NCBI GenBank assembly: GCA_947565425.1
Contig: CANOFW010000018.1
Span: 1-63,731 of the forward strand
Direction of reading: 5' to 3'
Origin: an uncultured Lachnospiraceae bacterium
Lineage (GTDB): Bacteria; Bacillota; Clostridia; Lachnospirales; Lachnospiraceae
DNA length: 63,731 nt
Within the stretch, counting starts at the first letter, position 1. Every line of letters starts with the position of its first letter. Below the pieces are notes generated by a model. That model was not told where the DNA came from. It did not search any database and was given only the letters and a program-made list of their open reading frames with translations. Position numbers and translations under genes: made by a program. Of the stretch, positions 25,643 through 34,019 are shown one piece after another.

Positions 25643-26349
25643 AAAAAGGCATAGGAATTTTGTTGTATTTGATACTGATGGCAGTATTCCTTAAATTTGA
25701 TTTGCGTTTTTTGTTTGACATCAGGCAGCTTTTGTTAGTCTTGTTTGGAACGATTCTTTTACTATTGCCTTCTCTGTACGAGCAGGGTGGGAGAGATGGA
25801 AAGAGAGCAAAATTACCGCGGATAGATAAGGGAAAATTGACGGTCAGAATCAAGCATTTTTTCGGGGAAGAACGGGAGAGAATTGGACAAAACGCAGTGT
25901 GGGCAGGGCTTCTACAGACATTCGTGCTCTTGTTTTTGAACATGAATATTGCTGATGGGGAGTTTCACGGCGTGCAGACGATTGCCATTTCCTGCCGACC
26001 AATTTTGTATGGTTTTTGTATCTGGGTAATTTTGCAGGACTCAGGGAAAGAAGAGATAAAGAAAGAGAATGGGCAGACACAGGAAAAGGGAGGAACAGAA
26101 GATAAAGTAACGCCGGAAACGATTTCTCCAACGGTAGATTATCGGAAATGTCTGCAAGAATTAGGATTGACAAAACGCGAGGTGGAGATTGCGCTTCTTG
26201 TCATTCAGAAGGAAACAAATGCGGAGATTGCAGAGCAGTTATTTATATCAGAAACTACGGTAAAAAAACATATGTCAAATATTTTTTGCAAACTTGGCAT
26301 TAGCCAGCGGCAGGAAATCAAAGAGAAGTGTATTGCGTCCATTGATTGA
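25639..26349 (+). CDS. Membrane-anchored LuxR-type HTH protein
   Basis: 236 residues: hydrophobic helices at about 3-20, 28-48, 93-112 and 118-135, a charged linker, then a LuxR/GerE helix-turn-helix at the C-terminus (LTKREVEIALLVIQKETN, EIAEQLFISETTVKKHMSNI, FCKLGISQRQEI). A membrane sensor joined directly to a DNA-binding domain is a one-component regulator. Its ATG overlaps the stop of the upstream membrane gene. No receiver domain is present. Targets unknown. Confidence 0.82.
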   Translation: MKKGIGILLYLILMAVFLKFDLRFLFDIRQLLLVLFGTILLLLPSLYEQGGRDGKRAKLPRIDKGKLTVRIKHFFGEERERIGQNAVWAGLLQTFVLLFLNMNIADGEFHGVQTIAISCRPILYGFCIWVILQDSGKEEIKKENGQTQEKGGTEDKVTPETISPTVDYRKCLQELGLTKREVEIALLVIQKETNAEIAEQLFISETTVKKHMSNIFCKLGISQRQEIKEKCIASID

Positions 26350-26467
26350 GCGCTGCTTGCGGCAATTACTAATGTATGTTAATATGTTATTCACATGTGA
26401 AACAGATTGATAAAACTACCCGTGTCTATCGTATGTTTGCGTGCCGGGAAGAGAACAAAGGAGTATC

Positions 26468-27553
26468 ATGTTAGAGGATTTTCCATTAGAAATAATTACA
26501 GAACCGCTGCTGACCTGGTTTCAGTCAAATGCCAGAATCCTTCCCTGGCGGGAGGAGCCGACGCCTTATCGTGTGTGGGTATCGGAAATTATGTTGCAGC
26601 AGACTCGTGTGGAGGCAGTGAAACCGTATTTCCAGCGATTTATAGAGGCGCTTCCGGCAATTCGTGATTTAGCAGAATGTGAAGAGGAGCGGCTCTTAAA
26701 GTTGTGGGAGGGGCTTGGTTATTATAACCGTGTGAGGAATATGCAGATTGCGGCGAGAACAGTTATGGAAGAATACCAGGGGCGGCTGCCGGCTGATTAT
26801 GCAGAACTTTTAAAATTAAAGGGAATCGGACATTATACAGCGGGAGCGATCGCCTCCATTGCCTATAAGATTCCAGTCCCGGCGGTAGACGGCAATGTTC
26901 TGCGTGTGATTGCGAGGGTGACAGCGGATGATTCAGATATTATGAAACAGTCTGTGCGCACCAGGGTGGAGGAAGCGTTGCAGAAGATGATGCCCGAGGA
27001 TGCGGCAAGTGAGTTTAATCAGGCTTTGATGGAGCTTGGGGCTACGGTTTGCGTGCCGAATGGGGAGCCGTTGTGTTTGGAATGTCCTTGGAAAGAGTTT
27101 TGTGAGGCCAGACGTTTGGAATGTTGGCAGACACTTCCTGTTAAGAGTGAGGCCAAACCGAGAAAAATTGAAGAGAAAACAGTTTTTATTATTCGTGATG
27201 GCGAGAAAGTAGTTTTGCATAAGAGGCCGGAGAAAGGACTGCTGGCAGGGCTGTATGAGTTTCCCAATACGGCGGGCCATTTGTCTGAAGAGGAGGCTTT
27301 GCAGTGGGTCAAAGAGAAGAAATTAAATCCGCTGCGTATTCAAAAACTTGAGCCTGCAAAACATATTTTCTCTCATGTGGAATGGCATATGACAGCGTAT
27401 GTTATTCGGGTGGATGAGCTTGCAGAAAATAAGAGTGGCATGCTCTTTGTGGAGGCGAAAGATTCAGAGGAGCGCTACCCGATTCCGGCGGCGTTTGGGG
27501 CGTACACCAAATATATGAATATTCGCTTGGGAAATGAGAAATTTTTGCAATAA
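26468..27553 (+). CDS. mutY: A/G-specific adenine DNA glycosylase (MutY)
   Basis: MutY removes adenine opposite 8-oxoguanine. Catalytic Glu in VWVSEIMLQQTRV, the helix-hairpin-helix LKGIGHYTAGAIAS with catalytic Asp in PAVDGNVLRV, the 4Fe-4S cysteines CVPNGEPLCLECPWKEFC, and a C-terminal NUDIX-like domain (HKRPEKGLLAGLYEFPN) are all present. The ATG at 26468 is chosen because AAAGGAGTATC precedes it; 361 residues is usual. An in-frame start nine codons upstream lacks a ribosome binding site. Confidence 0.95.
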   Translation: MLEDFPLEIITEPLLTWFQSNARILPWREEPTPYRVWVSEIMLQQTRVEAVKPYFQRFIEALPAIRDLAECEEERLLKLWEGLGYYNRVRNMQIAARTVMEEYQGRLPADYAELLKLKGIGHYTAGAIASIAYKIPVPAVDGNVLRVIARVTADDSDIMKQSVRTRVEEALQKMMPEDAASEFNQALMELGATVCVPNGEPLCLECPWKEFCEARRLECWQTLPVKSEAKPRKIEEKTVFIIRDGEKVVLHKRPEKGLLAGLYEFPNTAGHLSEEEALQWVKEKKLNPLRIQKLEPAKHIFSHVEWHMTAYVIRVDELAENKSGMLFVEAKDSEERYPIPAAFGAYTKYMNIRLGNEKFLQ

Positions 27554-27795
27554 CATTTTAATGATTGGGAAAAAGGAGAGACCAGTGCGTGATACACTGG
27601 CCTTCATATGAAAAAGATTTATATAAAAAAGTGAGGATACGTTGTTAGAGCTTTATGCAATAATAGTATATCCATAATATGTGACTTTATTATGTTTATA
27701 ATATGATATTTATGTAAAGAAAATATGAACAAATTGTGCCAGGGTACATAATTTTACAGGATTAGACATATGTAAACTTTTGTAATAATTGGAAT
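27554..27795. other. AT-rich intergenic stretch
   Basis: No gene seen. A small stem-loop CCAGTG-N7-CACTGG lies at about 27582-27600, close behind mutY, without a clear T-tract; it may be a weak terminator. Confidence 0.4.
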
Positions 27796-27823
27796 TTGCG
27801 CTTTTTGTCAAAATGTGTATAAT
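27796..27823 (+). promoter_or_regulatory. Promoter of the structured leader
   Basis: -35 TTGCGC (27796-27801), 16-base spacer, -10 TATAAT (27818-27823). The start point would fall near 27830, at the 5' edge of the structured leader, about 225 bases before the glycosyltransferase start. Confidence 0.6.
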
Positions 27824-27827
27824 ATAG

Positions 27828-28016
27828 CATGAGGAGGGACCATATGACCTAAGGAGGGACCCGGCGAAGCTGGGAGGATGCCTTAGATCACCTACCGTAG
27901 CCAAAGAAGTAAACGGAAGCTGGGAGGAGCCCTGATGCTTCGTGCTGGAGCCAATAAAGGAAATAGCATGAGGCAGGAACCCCAAATAATCCAGATTCTA
28001 AAAATTGGAATCTGGC
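27828..28016 (+). ncRNA. Structured leader RNA, possibly c-di-AMP (ydaO/yuaA)-like riboswitch
   Basis: GC-richer than its surroundings and strongly folded: CTAAGG/CCTTAG encloses CCCGGC-GAA-GCTGGG (27846-27895 region), and GAAGC/GCTTC encloses a GGG/CCC hairpin (27914-27941 region). The blocks GGAGGGACCC, CCGTAGCC...TAAAC and GGAGCCAATAAAGGAA resemble conserved parts of the ydaO/yuaA c-di-AMP riboswitch, the last almost exactly as recalled from the Thermoanaerobacter example. A perfect 8-bp hairpin CCAGATTC-N9-GAATCTGG (27991-28015) lies before the ribosome binding site. The class assignment is tentative; that it is a structured leader is firmer. Confidence 0.4.
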
Positions 28017-28054
28017 ATAGTTATAGGGTAAAAGACTTACAAATGGAGGAAGAT

Positions 28055-29071
28055 ATGAAGTTACTTTCAATAGCAATTCCGAGTTATAATTCTCAGGATT
28101 ATATGGAACATTGTATTGATTCTTTGCTGATAGGCGGTGAAGATGTTGAAATACTGATTGTAGATGACGGTTCAAAGGACCGGACAGGGGAGATCGCGGA
28201 TCGTTATGCGGAAAAATACCCCAATATTGTAAAAGCAATTCACCAGGAAAACGGCGGACATGGAGAAGCCGTGAATGCCGGAATCCGTAATGCAACCGGG
28301 CTGTATTTTAAAGTGGTGGACAGCGATGATTGGGTAGATGCAGATGCTTACCGGCAGATTCTTGCTACATTGCGGGAGTTATCTGGTGGAAGCCAGGTAT
28401 TGGATATGCTTATCAGCAATTTTGTGTATGAGAAAGAGGGCGTAAAGCATAAAAGAGTTACAAGATACACAGGAACGCTGCCAGAAAACAGGATTTTCGG
28501 CTGGGATGAGGCGAAGCATTTTCGCAAAGGGCAGTATATTCTGATGCATTCCGTAATTTATCGTACGCAGCTTTTGCGGGAGTGCGGTTTAGAACTGCCG
28601 AAACATACTTTCTATGTAGACAATATTTTCGTGTATGTGCCTTTGCCCTATGTGAAAAATATGTACTATCTCAACGTGGACTTTTACCGTTACTTTATTG
28701 GCAGGGAGGATCAGTCTGTCAATGAGAAAGTGATGATTGGGCGGATTGACCAGCAGATTAAAGTGAATAAAATGATGGTTGAGACTGTGGATTTGTGGAA
28801 ATTATCGAATCGCAAACTGCGAAAATATATGTTTAATTATTTGGAAATCATTACCGTGGTGTCCACGATTATGCTTATTCGTTCCGGCACGCAGGAAAAT
28901 CTTGAGAAAAAGCGGGAGCTTTGGAAGTACTTGAAAGAATACGATTTGCGTCTCTTCTGGCATTTGAGGAAGGGAATTATGGGGCAGACCATGAATCTGC
29001 CGGGCAGAGGAGGAAGGAAGATTTCTGTAGCGGCGTACAAGATTTCTCAGAAAGTTGTTGGGTTTAATTAA
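28055..29071 (+). CDS. Family 2 glycosyltransferase
   Basis: 338 residues with the GT-A fold: LSIAIPSYNSQDYMEHCIDSL at the N-terminus, VDDGSKDRTGEIAD (nucleotide binding, about 35-48) and VDSDDWVD (DxD metal site, about 90-97). No obvious membrane segments, so a cytoplasmic or peripheral enzyme transferring a sugar to a polysaccharide, teichoic acid or lipid. The ATG at 28055 has GGAGGAAGAT upstream. It lies behind a structured leader and ends at a strong terminator, so it is a single-gene unit. Confidence 0.88.
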   Translation: MKLLSIAIPSYNSQDYMEHCIDSLLIGGEDVEILIVDDGSKDRTGEIADRYAEKYPNIVKAIHQENGGHGEAVNAGIRNATGLYFKVVDSDDWVDADAYRQILATLRELSGGSQVLDMLISNFVYEKEGVKHKRVTRYTGTLPENRIFGWDEAKHFRKGQYILMHSVIYRTQLLRECGLELPKHTFYVDNIFVYVPLPYVKNMYYLNVDFYRYFIGREDQSVNEKVMIGRIDQQIKVNKMMVETVDLWKLSNRKLRKYMFNYLEIITVVSTIMLIRSGTQENLEKKRELWKYLKEYDLRLFWHLRKGIMGQTMNLPGRGGRKISVAAYKISQKVVGFN

Positions 29072-29130
29072 AAGAAAAACTTGACAGCTTAAACAGTTTA
29101 TTTTATAATTCCAGACAGAGTGTGAGACAA

Positions 29131-29188
29131 AGACCACACGAAGGGGTACACCACCGCGGGTGTAATTCTTCGTGGTGGTCTTTTTTTT
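29131..29188 (+). terminator. Strong intrinsic terminator after the glycosyltransferase
   Basis: GACCACACGAAG pairs with CTTCGTGGTGGTC around a loop containing the inner hairpin TACACC-ACCGCG-GGTGTA, followed by eight T. Confidence 0.9.
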
Positions 29189-29390
29189 ATCTTATAGGAA
29201 AAACCTTGTCACGCTAAAGCGTGAAAGCGTTTTTCCTATAAGATAAAAGCCCTTCGGGCGGGATGCGCACTCGTGCGAATAGTAATATGTCGCTAAAGCG
29301 ACCGCACTCGGCGCTTCAAAGTGTGCAATCCCCTTGTGATTGAGGGGTTAGGGGAGCCCCTGCGGACTTGTCCGCTTTGTTCTTCTAAAA
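29189..29390. repeat. Dense array of short hairpins
   Basis: The perfect 15-bp inverted repeat ATCTTATAGGAAAAA (29189-29203) / TTTTTCCTATAAGAT (29230-29244) encloses CACGC-TAAA-GCGTG. Behind it follow AGCCC-TTC-GGGC, GCGCAC-TC-GTGCG, GTCGC-TAAA-GCGAC, AATCCCC/GGGGTT, GGGG-A-GCCCC-type and GCGGAC-TT-GTCCGC, one after another up to the thiS ribosome binding site. No coding. Likely a repetitive element or a chain of RNA hairpins. Confidence 0.6.
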
Positions 29391-29415
29391 TAAGTAAGCA
29401 GGAAAGGAGACACAA

Positions 29416-29610
29416 ATGAAAATCAACGGCGTACAGAAAGAATGTCCTGCCAATTTTACCGTAGCGGCAATGCTCAACCGGGAAGGTTTTGCCCGAGAGG
29501 GCGTAGCCGTAGAGTTAAATATGGAAATTGTGGCAAAGGATGCGTACGATACGACAGTTTTAAAAGAAGAAGATGTTGTTGAAGTTGTTAGTTTCATGGG
29601 AGGAGGCTGA
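29416..29610 (+). CDS. thiS: Sulfur carrier protein ThiS
   Basis: 64-residue ubiquitin-like protein ending in GGG. The C-terminal Gly-Gly is the site adenylated and thiocarboxylated to donate sulfur for thiazole formation by ThiG. GGAAAGGAGACACAA precedes the ATG. First gene of thiS-thiG-thiH-tenI-like; no thiF adenylyltransferase is nearby and no TPP riboswitch is visible upstream. Confidence 0.9.
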   Translation: MKINGVQKECPANFTVAAMLNREGFAREGVAVELNMEIVAKDAYDTTVLKEEDVVEVVSFMGGG

Positions 29611-29612
29611 TT

Positions 29613-30383
29613 ATGAAACAGGATATATTTATGTTAGGCGGACAGGAATTTCAGTCCAGATTTATCTTAGGTTCCGGAAAATACAATGTAGAGCTGATTA
29701 AAGCGGCGGTAGAACAGGCGGGAGCGCAGATGATTACACTGGCTGTGCGCCGGGCAAATTCAGACGGCGAAGGAAATATTTTGGATTATATACCGCAAGG
29801 CGTGACGCTTCTACCGAATACTTCCGGCGCCAGAAATGCACAGGAGGCCGTGCGGATTGCCAGGTTGTCGCGGGAGTTGGGCTGCGGGAATTTTGTGAAA
29901 ATAGAGATTATGCGGGATTCCAAATATTTGCTGCCGGATAATGCAGAGACTGTGAAAGCAACAGAAATACTGACGAAGGAGGGCTTTGTGGTACTGCCCT
30001 ATATGTACCCGGATTTAAATACGGCGCGTGATCTTGTAGATGCAGGAGCGGCGGCGGTCATGCCCCTGGCGGCGCCTATTGGTTCCAATAAAGGGCTTGC
30101 CACCAAAGAGTTTATCCAAATCCTCATTGATGAGATAGATCTGCCAATTATTGTCGATGCGGGCATTGGACGCCCCTCTCAGGCATGTGAGGTCATGGAA
30201 ATGGGGGCGGCGGCAGTGATGGCCAATACTGCCATAGCTACGGCGGGAGATATCCCGCAGATGGCGTCGGCATTCAAAAAAGCGATTGAGGCAGGGCGGC
30301 AGGCGTATCTGTCCGGGCTTGGCAGGGTCAGGGAAAAAGGAGCGGAGGCTTCCTCTCCGCTGACCGGTTTTCTAAGAGATTAA
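29613..30383 (+). CDS. thiG: Thiazole synthase ThiG
   Basis: 256-residue TIM-barrel enzyme that makes the thiazole phosphate from deoxyxylulose phosphate, dehydroglycine and ThiS thiocarboxylate. [12 protein letters not shown] at the N-terminus, ITLAVRRAN, the [13 protein letters not shown] loop, [14 protein letters not shown] and [25 protein letters not shown] are family blocks. It begins two bases behind thiS with GGAGGAGGC as ribosome binding site. Confidence 0.96.
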   Translation: MKQDIFMLGGQEFQSRFILGSGKYNVELIKAAVEQAGAQMITLAVRRANSDGEGNILDYIPQGVTLLPNTSGARNAQEAVRIARLSRELGCGNFVKIEIMRDSKYLLPDNAETVKATEILTKEGFVVLPYMYPDLNTARDLVDAGAAAVMPLAAPIGSNKGLATKEFIQILIDEIDLPIIVDAGIGRPSQACEVMEMGAAAVMANTAIATAGDIPQMASAFKKAIEAGRQAYLSGLGRVREKGAEASSPLTGFLRD

Positions 30384-30465
30384 GGATGGAAATTCAGCAG
30401 CCATGATTTCAGGTGCATGGAGAGGCCATGACTACTGAAGTATACCAACAGGAGGATGAGAAGAA

Positions 30466-31698
30466 ATGCAGACAGATATGCGGGAACCTGAGAACCATAT
30501 GGAATATATGGAGGGTATGGAACAGATTGACTCTGATATTTTGCATCAGGTCATAGAGGCGCGCAATCAGTACCAGGCGGATGCTTATACGGCGCGGGAT
30601 GTGGAAGAAGCGTTGTCTCATGACAACCGGAGTATTGAAGATTTTGCCGCGCTGCTTTCCCCGGCGGCAGCGCCGTTTTTGGAAGAAATGGCAAAGATGG
30701 CGAAAAAGGAGACAGAGAAACATTTTGGCAATTCGGTGTATCTGTTTACACCCATTTACATTTCCAATTATTGTGAAAATTATTGTGTTTACTGTGGGTT
30801 TAATTGCCATAACAGAATTCACCGTATGAAACTGAATCGCGAGGAGATGGAAAAAGAGATGGCGGCGATTGCAGCAAGCGGCTTGGAGGAAATTTTAATT
30901 CTCACCGGGGAAAGCCGCGCCCAATCAGATGTAAATTACATAGGGGAGGCGTGTAAGATTGCCCGCAAATATTTCCGAATGGTGGGAATCGAGGTTTATC
31001 CGATGAACTCCGATGAGTATGCATATTTACAGAAATGCGGTGCGGATTATGTGACGGTATTTCAGGAAACGTATGATTCTGACCGCTATGAAATGCTGCA
31101 TCTTGCCGGGCATAAGAGAGTTTTCCCCTACCGTTTTCATGCGCAGGAGCGGGCGTTAAAAGGCGGAATGCGCGGCGTGGCGTTTGCCGCGCTTTTGGGA
31201 CTGGCAGATTTTCGCAAGGATGCGTTTGCCACAGGTCTTCACGCATACTATATCCAGCGCAAATACCCCTATGCGGAAATCTCTTTCTCCTGCCCGAGAT
31301 TGCGTCCAATTATGACGATAGAGGATGCTGCCAGGAATGAAGGCAGCGAAAAAATGAAGGAGAAAGAAGTTGTTCCGGTGGTGGAGCCGTTGGGCGGTAA
31401 GGAGGTTAGCGAGCGGGAATTGATGCAAATCATGTGTGCGTACCGACTGTTCCTGCCGTTTGCCGGGATGACAATTTCCACTAGGGAGCGGGCAGATTTC
31501 CGCGATCATGTGATTGGCGTGGCGGCAACGAAAATTTCCGCCGGCGTCAGTACGGGAATCGGCAGTCATTCTGAGGAAATAACGGAACAGGGCGACAATC
31601 AGTTTGAAATTGCGGATAGCCGCGATGTCAGCGCAGTAACACAGGCCATAAAAAACTGCGGCTTGCAGCCGGTGATGAATGATTATGTGTATGTGTAG
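30466..31698 (+). CDS. thiH: 2-iminoacetate synthase ThiH (radical SAM tyrosine lyase)
   Basis: 410 residues. The radical SAM cluster motif is CENYCVYCGF (about residues 104-113), after which come LILTGESRAQSDVNYI and the C-terminal NAR/LIPL-type domain. It cleaves tyrosine to dehydroglycine and p-cresol for the anaerobic thiazole route, in line with an anaerobe. AGGAGGATGAGAAGAA precedes the ATG. The 3' end overlaps the TenI-like gene by 20 bases. Confidence 0.95.
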   Translation: MQTDMREPENHMEYMEGMEQIDSDILHQVIEARNQYQADAYTARDVEEALSHDNRSIEDFAALLSPAAAPFLEEMAKMAKKETEKHFGNSVYLFTPIYISNYCENYCVYCGFNCHNRIHRMKLNREEMEKEMAAIAASGLEEILILTGESRAQSDVNYIGEACKIARKYFRMVGIEVYPMNSDEYAYLQKCGADYVTVFQETYDSDRYEMLHLAGHKRVFPYRFHAQERALKGGMRGVAFAALLGLADFRKDAFATGLHAYYIQRKYPYAEISFSCPRLRPIMTIEDAARNEGSEKMKEKEVVPVVEPLGGKEVSERELMQIMCAYRLFLPFAGMTISTRERADFRDHVIGVAATKISAGVSTGIGSHSEEITEQGDNQFEIADSRDVSAVTQAIKNCGLQPVMNDYVYV

Positions 31699-32338
31699 AA
31701 TTGCTGTCTCAAACTGGGCATTATTTCAAGCATCCCATGGAGAGACAGATTTGGAAACCTATATAGAATTTTTGGCCGGGATTGCAGCGGGCGACAAATC
31801 TTGCCTTGGAAAAAATCAAAAGCCGGATATCATGATTGTGCGGGAAAAACAGTTGTCCGAGGCGGATTATGTGAAATTGTTTGTAAGTCTTTGGCAGAAA
31901 ATCAGGGAACTGGGGGACAGGCGGACAAGAATCATTGCCCATAGTTATCTGGAGGCTGCAAAAGAGACCGGATGCGGTTGGCTGCACCTTCCTTTCCCAG
32001 CTTTGCAAGAGTATCAAAGGCGCGGAGGACTTGCTGATATTCAAATTGGCGCGTCCGTTCATTCAGTGGCGGAGGCAGAGGCGGCACAGGAGCTGGGGGC
32101 GTCTTATGTGACGGTGGGCCATATTTTTGCCACGGACTGCAAAAAAGGAATCTTACCAAGAGGAATAGAGTTCTTAGAAGAGGTCTGCGCTGCCGTCGAT
32201 ATTCCGGTGTATGCGATCGGGGGCATCCATGAGGAGAACCTGTCTTTGATAAGGGAAAGCTCGGCTTCCGGGGCGTGTATGATGTCCGAATATATTTTTA
32301 CAAGAAATTCATTGCATTTTCCTAGCATTACTTTATAA
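31679..32338 (+). CDS. TenI/ThiE-family thiamine phosphate synthase-like protein
   Basis: 219 residues, TIM barrel. IGASVHSVAEAEAAQELGASYV, GHIFATDCKKGILPRGIEFLEE and IPVYAIGGIHEENL are the phosphate-binding half shared by ThiE and TenI. The N-terminal half has HSYLEAAKETGCGWLHLPF rather than the usual ThiE pyrimidine pocket, which points to TenI (thiazole tautomerase) or a divergent ThiE. Start codons at 31679, 31685 and 31691 are all possible; none has a clear ribosome binding site, so coupling to thiH is likely. Confidence 0.82.
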   Translation: MIMCMCRIAVSNWALFQASHGETDLETYIEFLAGIAAGDKSCLGKNQKPDIMIVREKQLSEADYVKLFVSLWQKIRELGDRRTRIIAHSYLEAAKETGCGWLHLPFPALQEYQRRGGLADIQIGASVHSVAEAEAAQELGASYVTVGHIFATDCKKGILPRGIEFLEEVCAAVDIPVYAIGGIHEENLSLIRESSASGACMMSEYIFTRNSLHFPSITL

Positions 32339-32403
32339 TAAAGCTAGTGCAGCATTTTTGCTGTGGAGGGAAGATTGTAGAGGGAAAGCAATGAGGTCAG
32401 CGA

Positions 32404-33849
32404 GTGAATTTTTTTGATTATATAAAGAACGAATCTTTTTTTAAACCTTTTACCTTCAAATATCGCAGAATTTATTATGATTGTATACAAATTCTGATTG
32501 ACAAGACGAAGGAGCTGCCGGTTCTCTATGAATCGGACGCCAAGGACAGTATTACCCTTTTTCTTAAAAATATGGAACTGCATGAGGAGTCAGACAATCT
32601 CTCCGAGACGACAGAAGAAAATGGAGGCGACTTACAGGCCGCTTCCATTATTTCTTTATTTCGGGAGTGCGGCTGGTTGCTCCCACGGGAGATTGGGCGT
32701 AATGGCGAGTATGTGGTCAATGTTTCCATCGACTGCCGAAGAGTGATGGATTTTCTGCGCAAAATGACGGAGAAGAGCGGGGAGGGCATGATGTCCAACC
32801 GTATTTTTTCCATGTACGAGATTGTCAAGTCCGCATTAGAGGAAGATTCTGTGCGCCGAGAGCGGCCGTACACGAATATTCTTGTGCCCTTAATTGACAA
32901 TGAGAGCGAATTAAAGAATGAATTGACAGATTTAAAAGAGAATATTTCTACCATTATGAAAGCGGTAATTGCATTTCAGGATATCAACAGTTTCGGACAG
33001 TTTATCATGAAAGATGAAATGCTTGACCGCTTTTTCAGCGAATATTTTTTTGTCAAAAATAATGGTTTGATTCCCACGCAGATTTCATTTATCCGCAATA
33101 AGCTGCGGGTGTTGAGGCAGGGGGATTTGTTTGAGAAAATGGTAGCGGAATGTGCCGAGAATTTGCAGATAGATGCGGATGAAGCAAGGCAGCGTGTGGA
33201 GCGCTATTTTGCGGAACTGCAATATTTCCTCAGCGTGGAATATGAAGATAACATGGAGTTGGTAGACCGGCGGATTAACAATTATTATAATCTTGCCAAT
33301 ACGAGGATTATGCTGATGTCAAGCAACGGTATCCGCCTGGAATCAGCCCTCAATGATTTTCTAAACGCTGTGTCCGGGCTTTCAGAAGAAGAGCAGGCGT
33401 TGGCTATGGAAAAAGCCGCGGATTGTACGCGTATCATCAGTCAAAAATATATAGGATATAAATCATTTGAGAAAACGAGAAGGTTGAAAAATGAGGGCGA
33501 GAATATTGGACTGGCAGTTGCAGAATTGTCCGAAGAAGATAAAGATTTAAAGACGGAAGAATTGTTTAAAAATGCGCCGAACCGTTATTCTGTAGAACGT
33601 GTGGGTATGTTCCTGGAAACGCTGCTTGGCAATGAGCGGGAAATTCAGTTAAAAGAGCGGCAGATAAGGACAAAGGAAGAGGCAATTATGTTTGCGGCAG
33701 CTATGCTGTACGCAAAAAATATAGAATTTCCATTTGAGATAGAATTGTCTGAGGAAATGGTGAAAACGGATGTTGCAGATATCAATAATATGAAAATTTG
33801 TAAACATTCAGAACCCCATAGAAATAGCGATACGGGACTGTCGCACTAA
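32404..33849 (+). CDS. jetA: Wadjet component JetA (DUF5716 type, MukF-like)
   Basis: 481 residues beginning with GTG (GAGGT six bases upstream) as MNFFDYIKNESFFKPFTFKY. Mostly helical with a winged-helix-like N-terminal part; JetA is the kleisin (MukF-like) subunit of Wadjet, the SMC complex that cuts incoming plasmids. The DUF5716 form goes with type III systems. The last residues (TGLSH and stop) are encoded by an inverted-repeat element that begins at 33834, so the native C-terminus may have been changed. A gap of 170 bases separates it from jetB, unlike the overlaps between the other jet genes. Confidence 0.85.
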   Translation: MNFFDYIKNESFFKPFTFKYRRIYYDCIQILIDKTKELPVLYESDAKDSITLFLKNMELHEESDNLSETTEENGGDLQAASIISLFRECGWLLPREIGRNGEYVVNVSIDCRRVMDFLRKMTEKSGEGMMSNRIFSMYEIVKSALEEDSVRRERPYTNILVPLIDNESELKNELTDLKENISTIMKAVIAFQDINSFGQFIMKDEMLDRFFSEYFFVKNNGLIPTQISFIRNKLRVLRQGDLFEKMVAECAENLQIDADEARQRVERYFAELQYFLSVEYEDNMELVDRRINNYYNLANTRIMLMSSNGIRLESALNDFLNAVSGLSEEEQALAMEKAADCTRIISQKYIGYKSFEKTRRLKNEGENIGLAVAELSEEDKDLKTEELFKNAPNRYSVERVGMFLETLLGNEREIQLKERQIRTKEEAIMFAAAMLYAKNIEFPFEIELSEEMVKTDVADINNMKICKHSEPHRNSDTGLSH

Positions 33850-33909
33850 TATATTTACTCGTTCAAAAGGTCTTGCCGCTTATGCGGTAAAGACAGAATG
33901 CACAAAAAT
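33834..33909 (+). repeat. MITE-like element, truncated copy 1
   Basis: GGGACTGTCGCACTAA at the left end, then CGTTCAAAAGGT, an internal hairpin TTGCCGC-TTAT-GCGGTAA, then ATGCACAAAAAT. The same order of blocks occurs, read on the opposite strand, in the complete copy at 59879-59989. The right terminal repeat is diverged or missing here. It contains the jetA stop codon. Confidence 0.6.
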
Positions 33910-33935
33910 CACTCTGGGCAGCTATGCTGACATGT

Positions 33936-33981
33936 CTGTGGCGTGGGGTTCTGAATAGCTCTGGCGCAGGGTTCTGAATAG
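33936..33981 (+). repeat. Two 23-bp direct repeats
   Basis: Two adjacent units of CTSTGGCG-type sequence each ending in GGTTCTGAATAG (33936-33958 and 33959-33981) lie between jetA and jetB. Differences are limited to a few bases in the first half. Confidence 0.6.
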
Positions 33982-34019
33982 TCGTGGAAATTAGTAAATA
34001 AACAGAATTAGGAGATGTT

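Noticed and set aside
29072-29415. TPP riboswitch before thiS
   Set aside because: Looked for CTGAGA and ACCCT...CCAGCGTAGGG-type blocks; only short hairpins are present.
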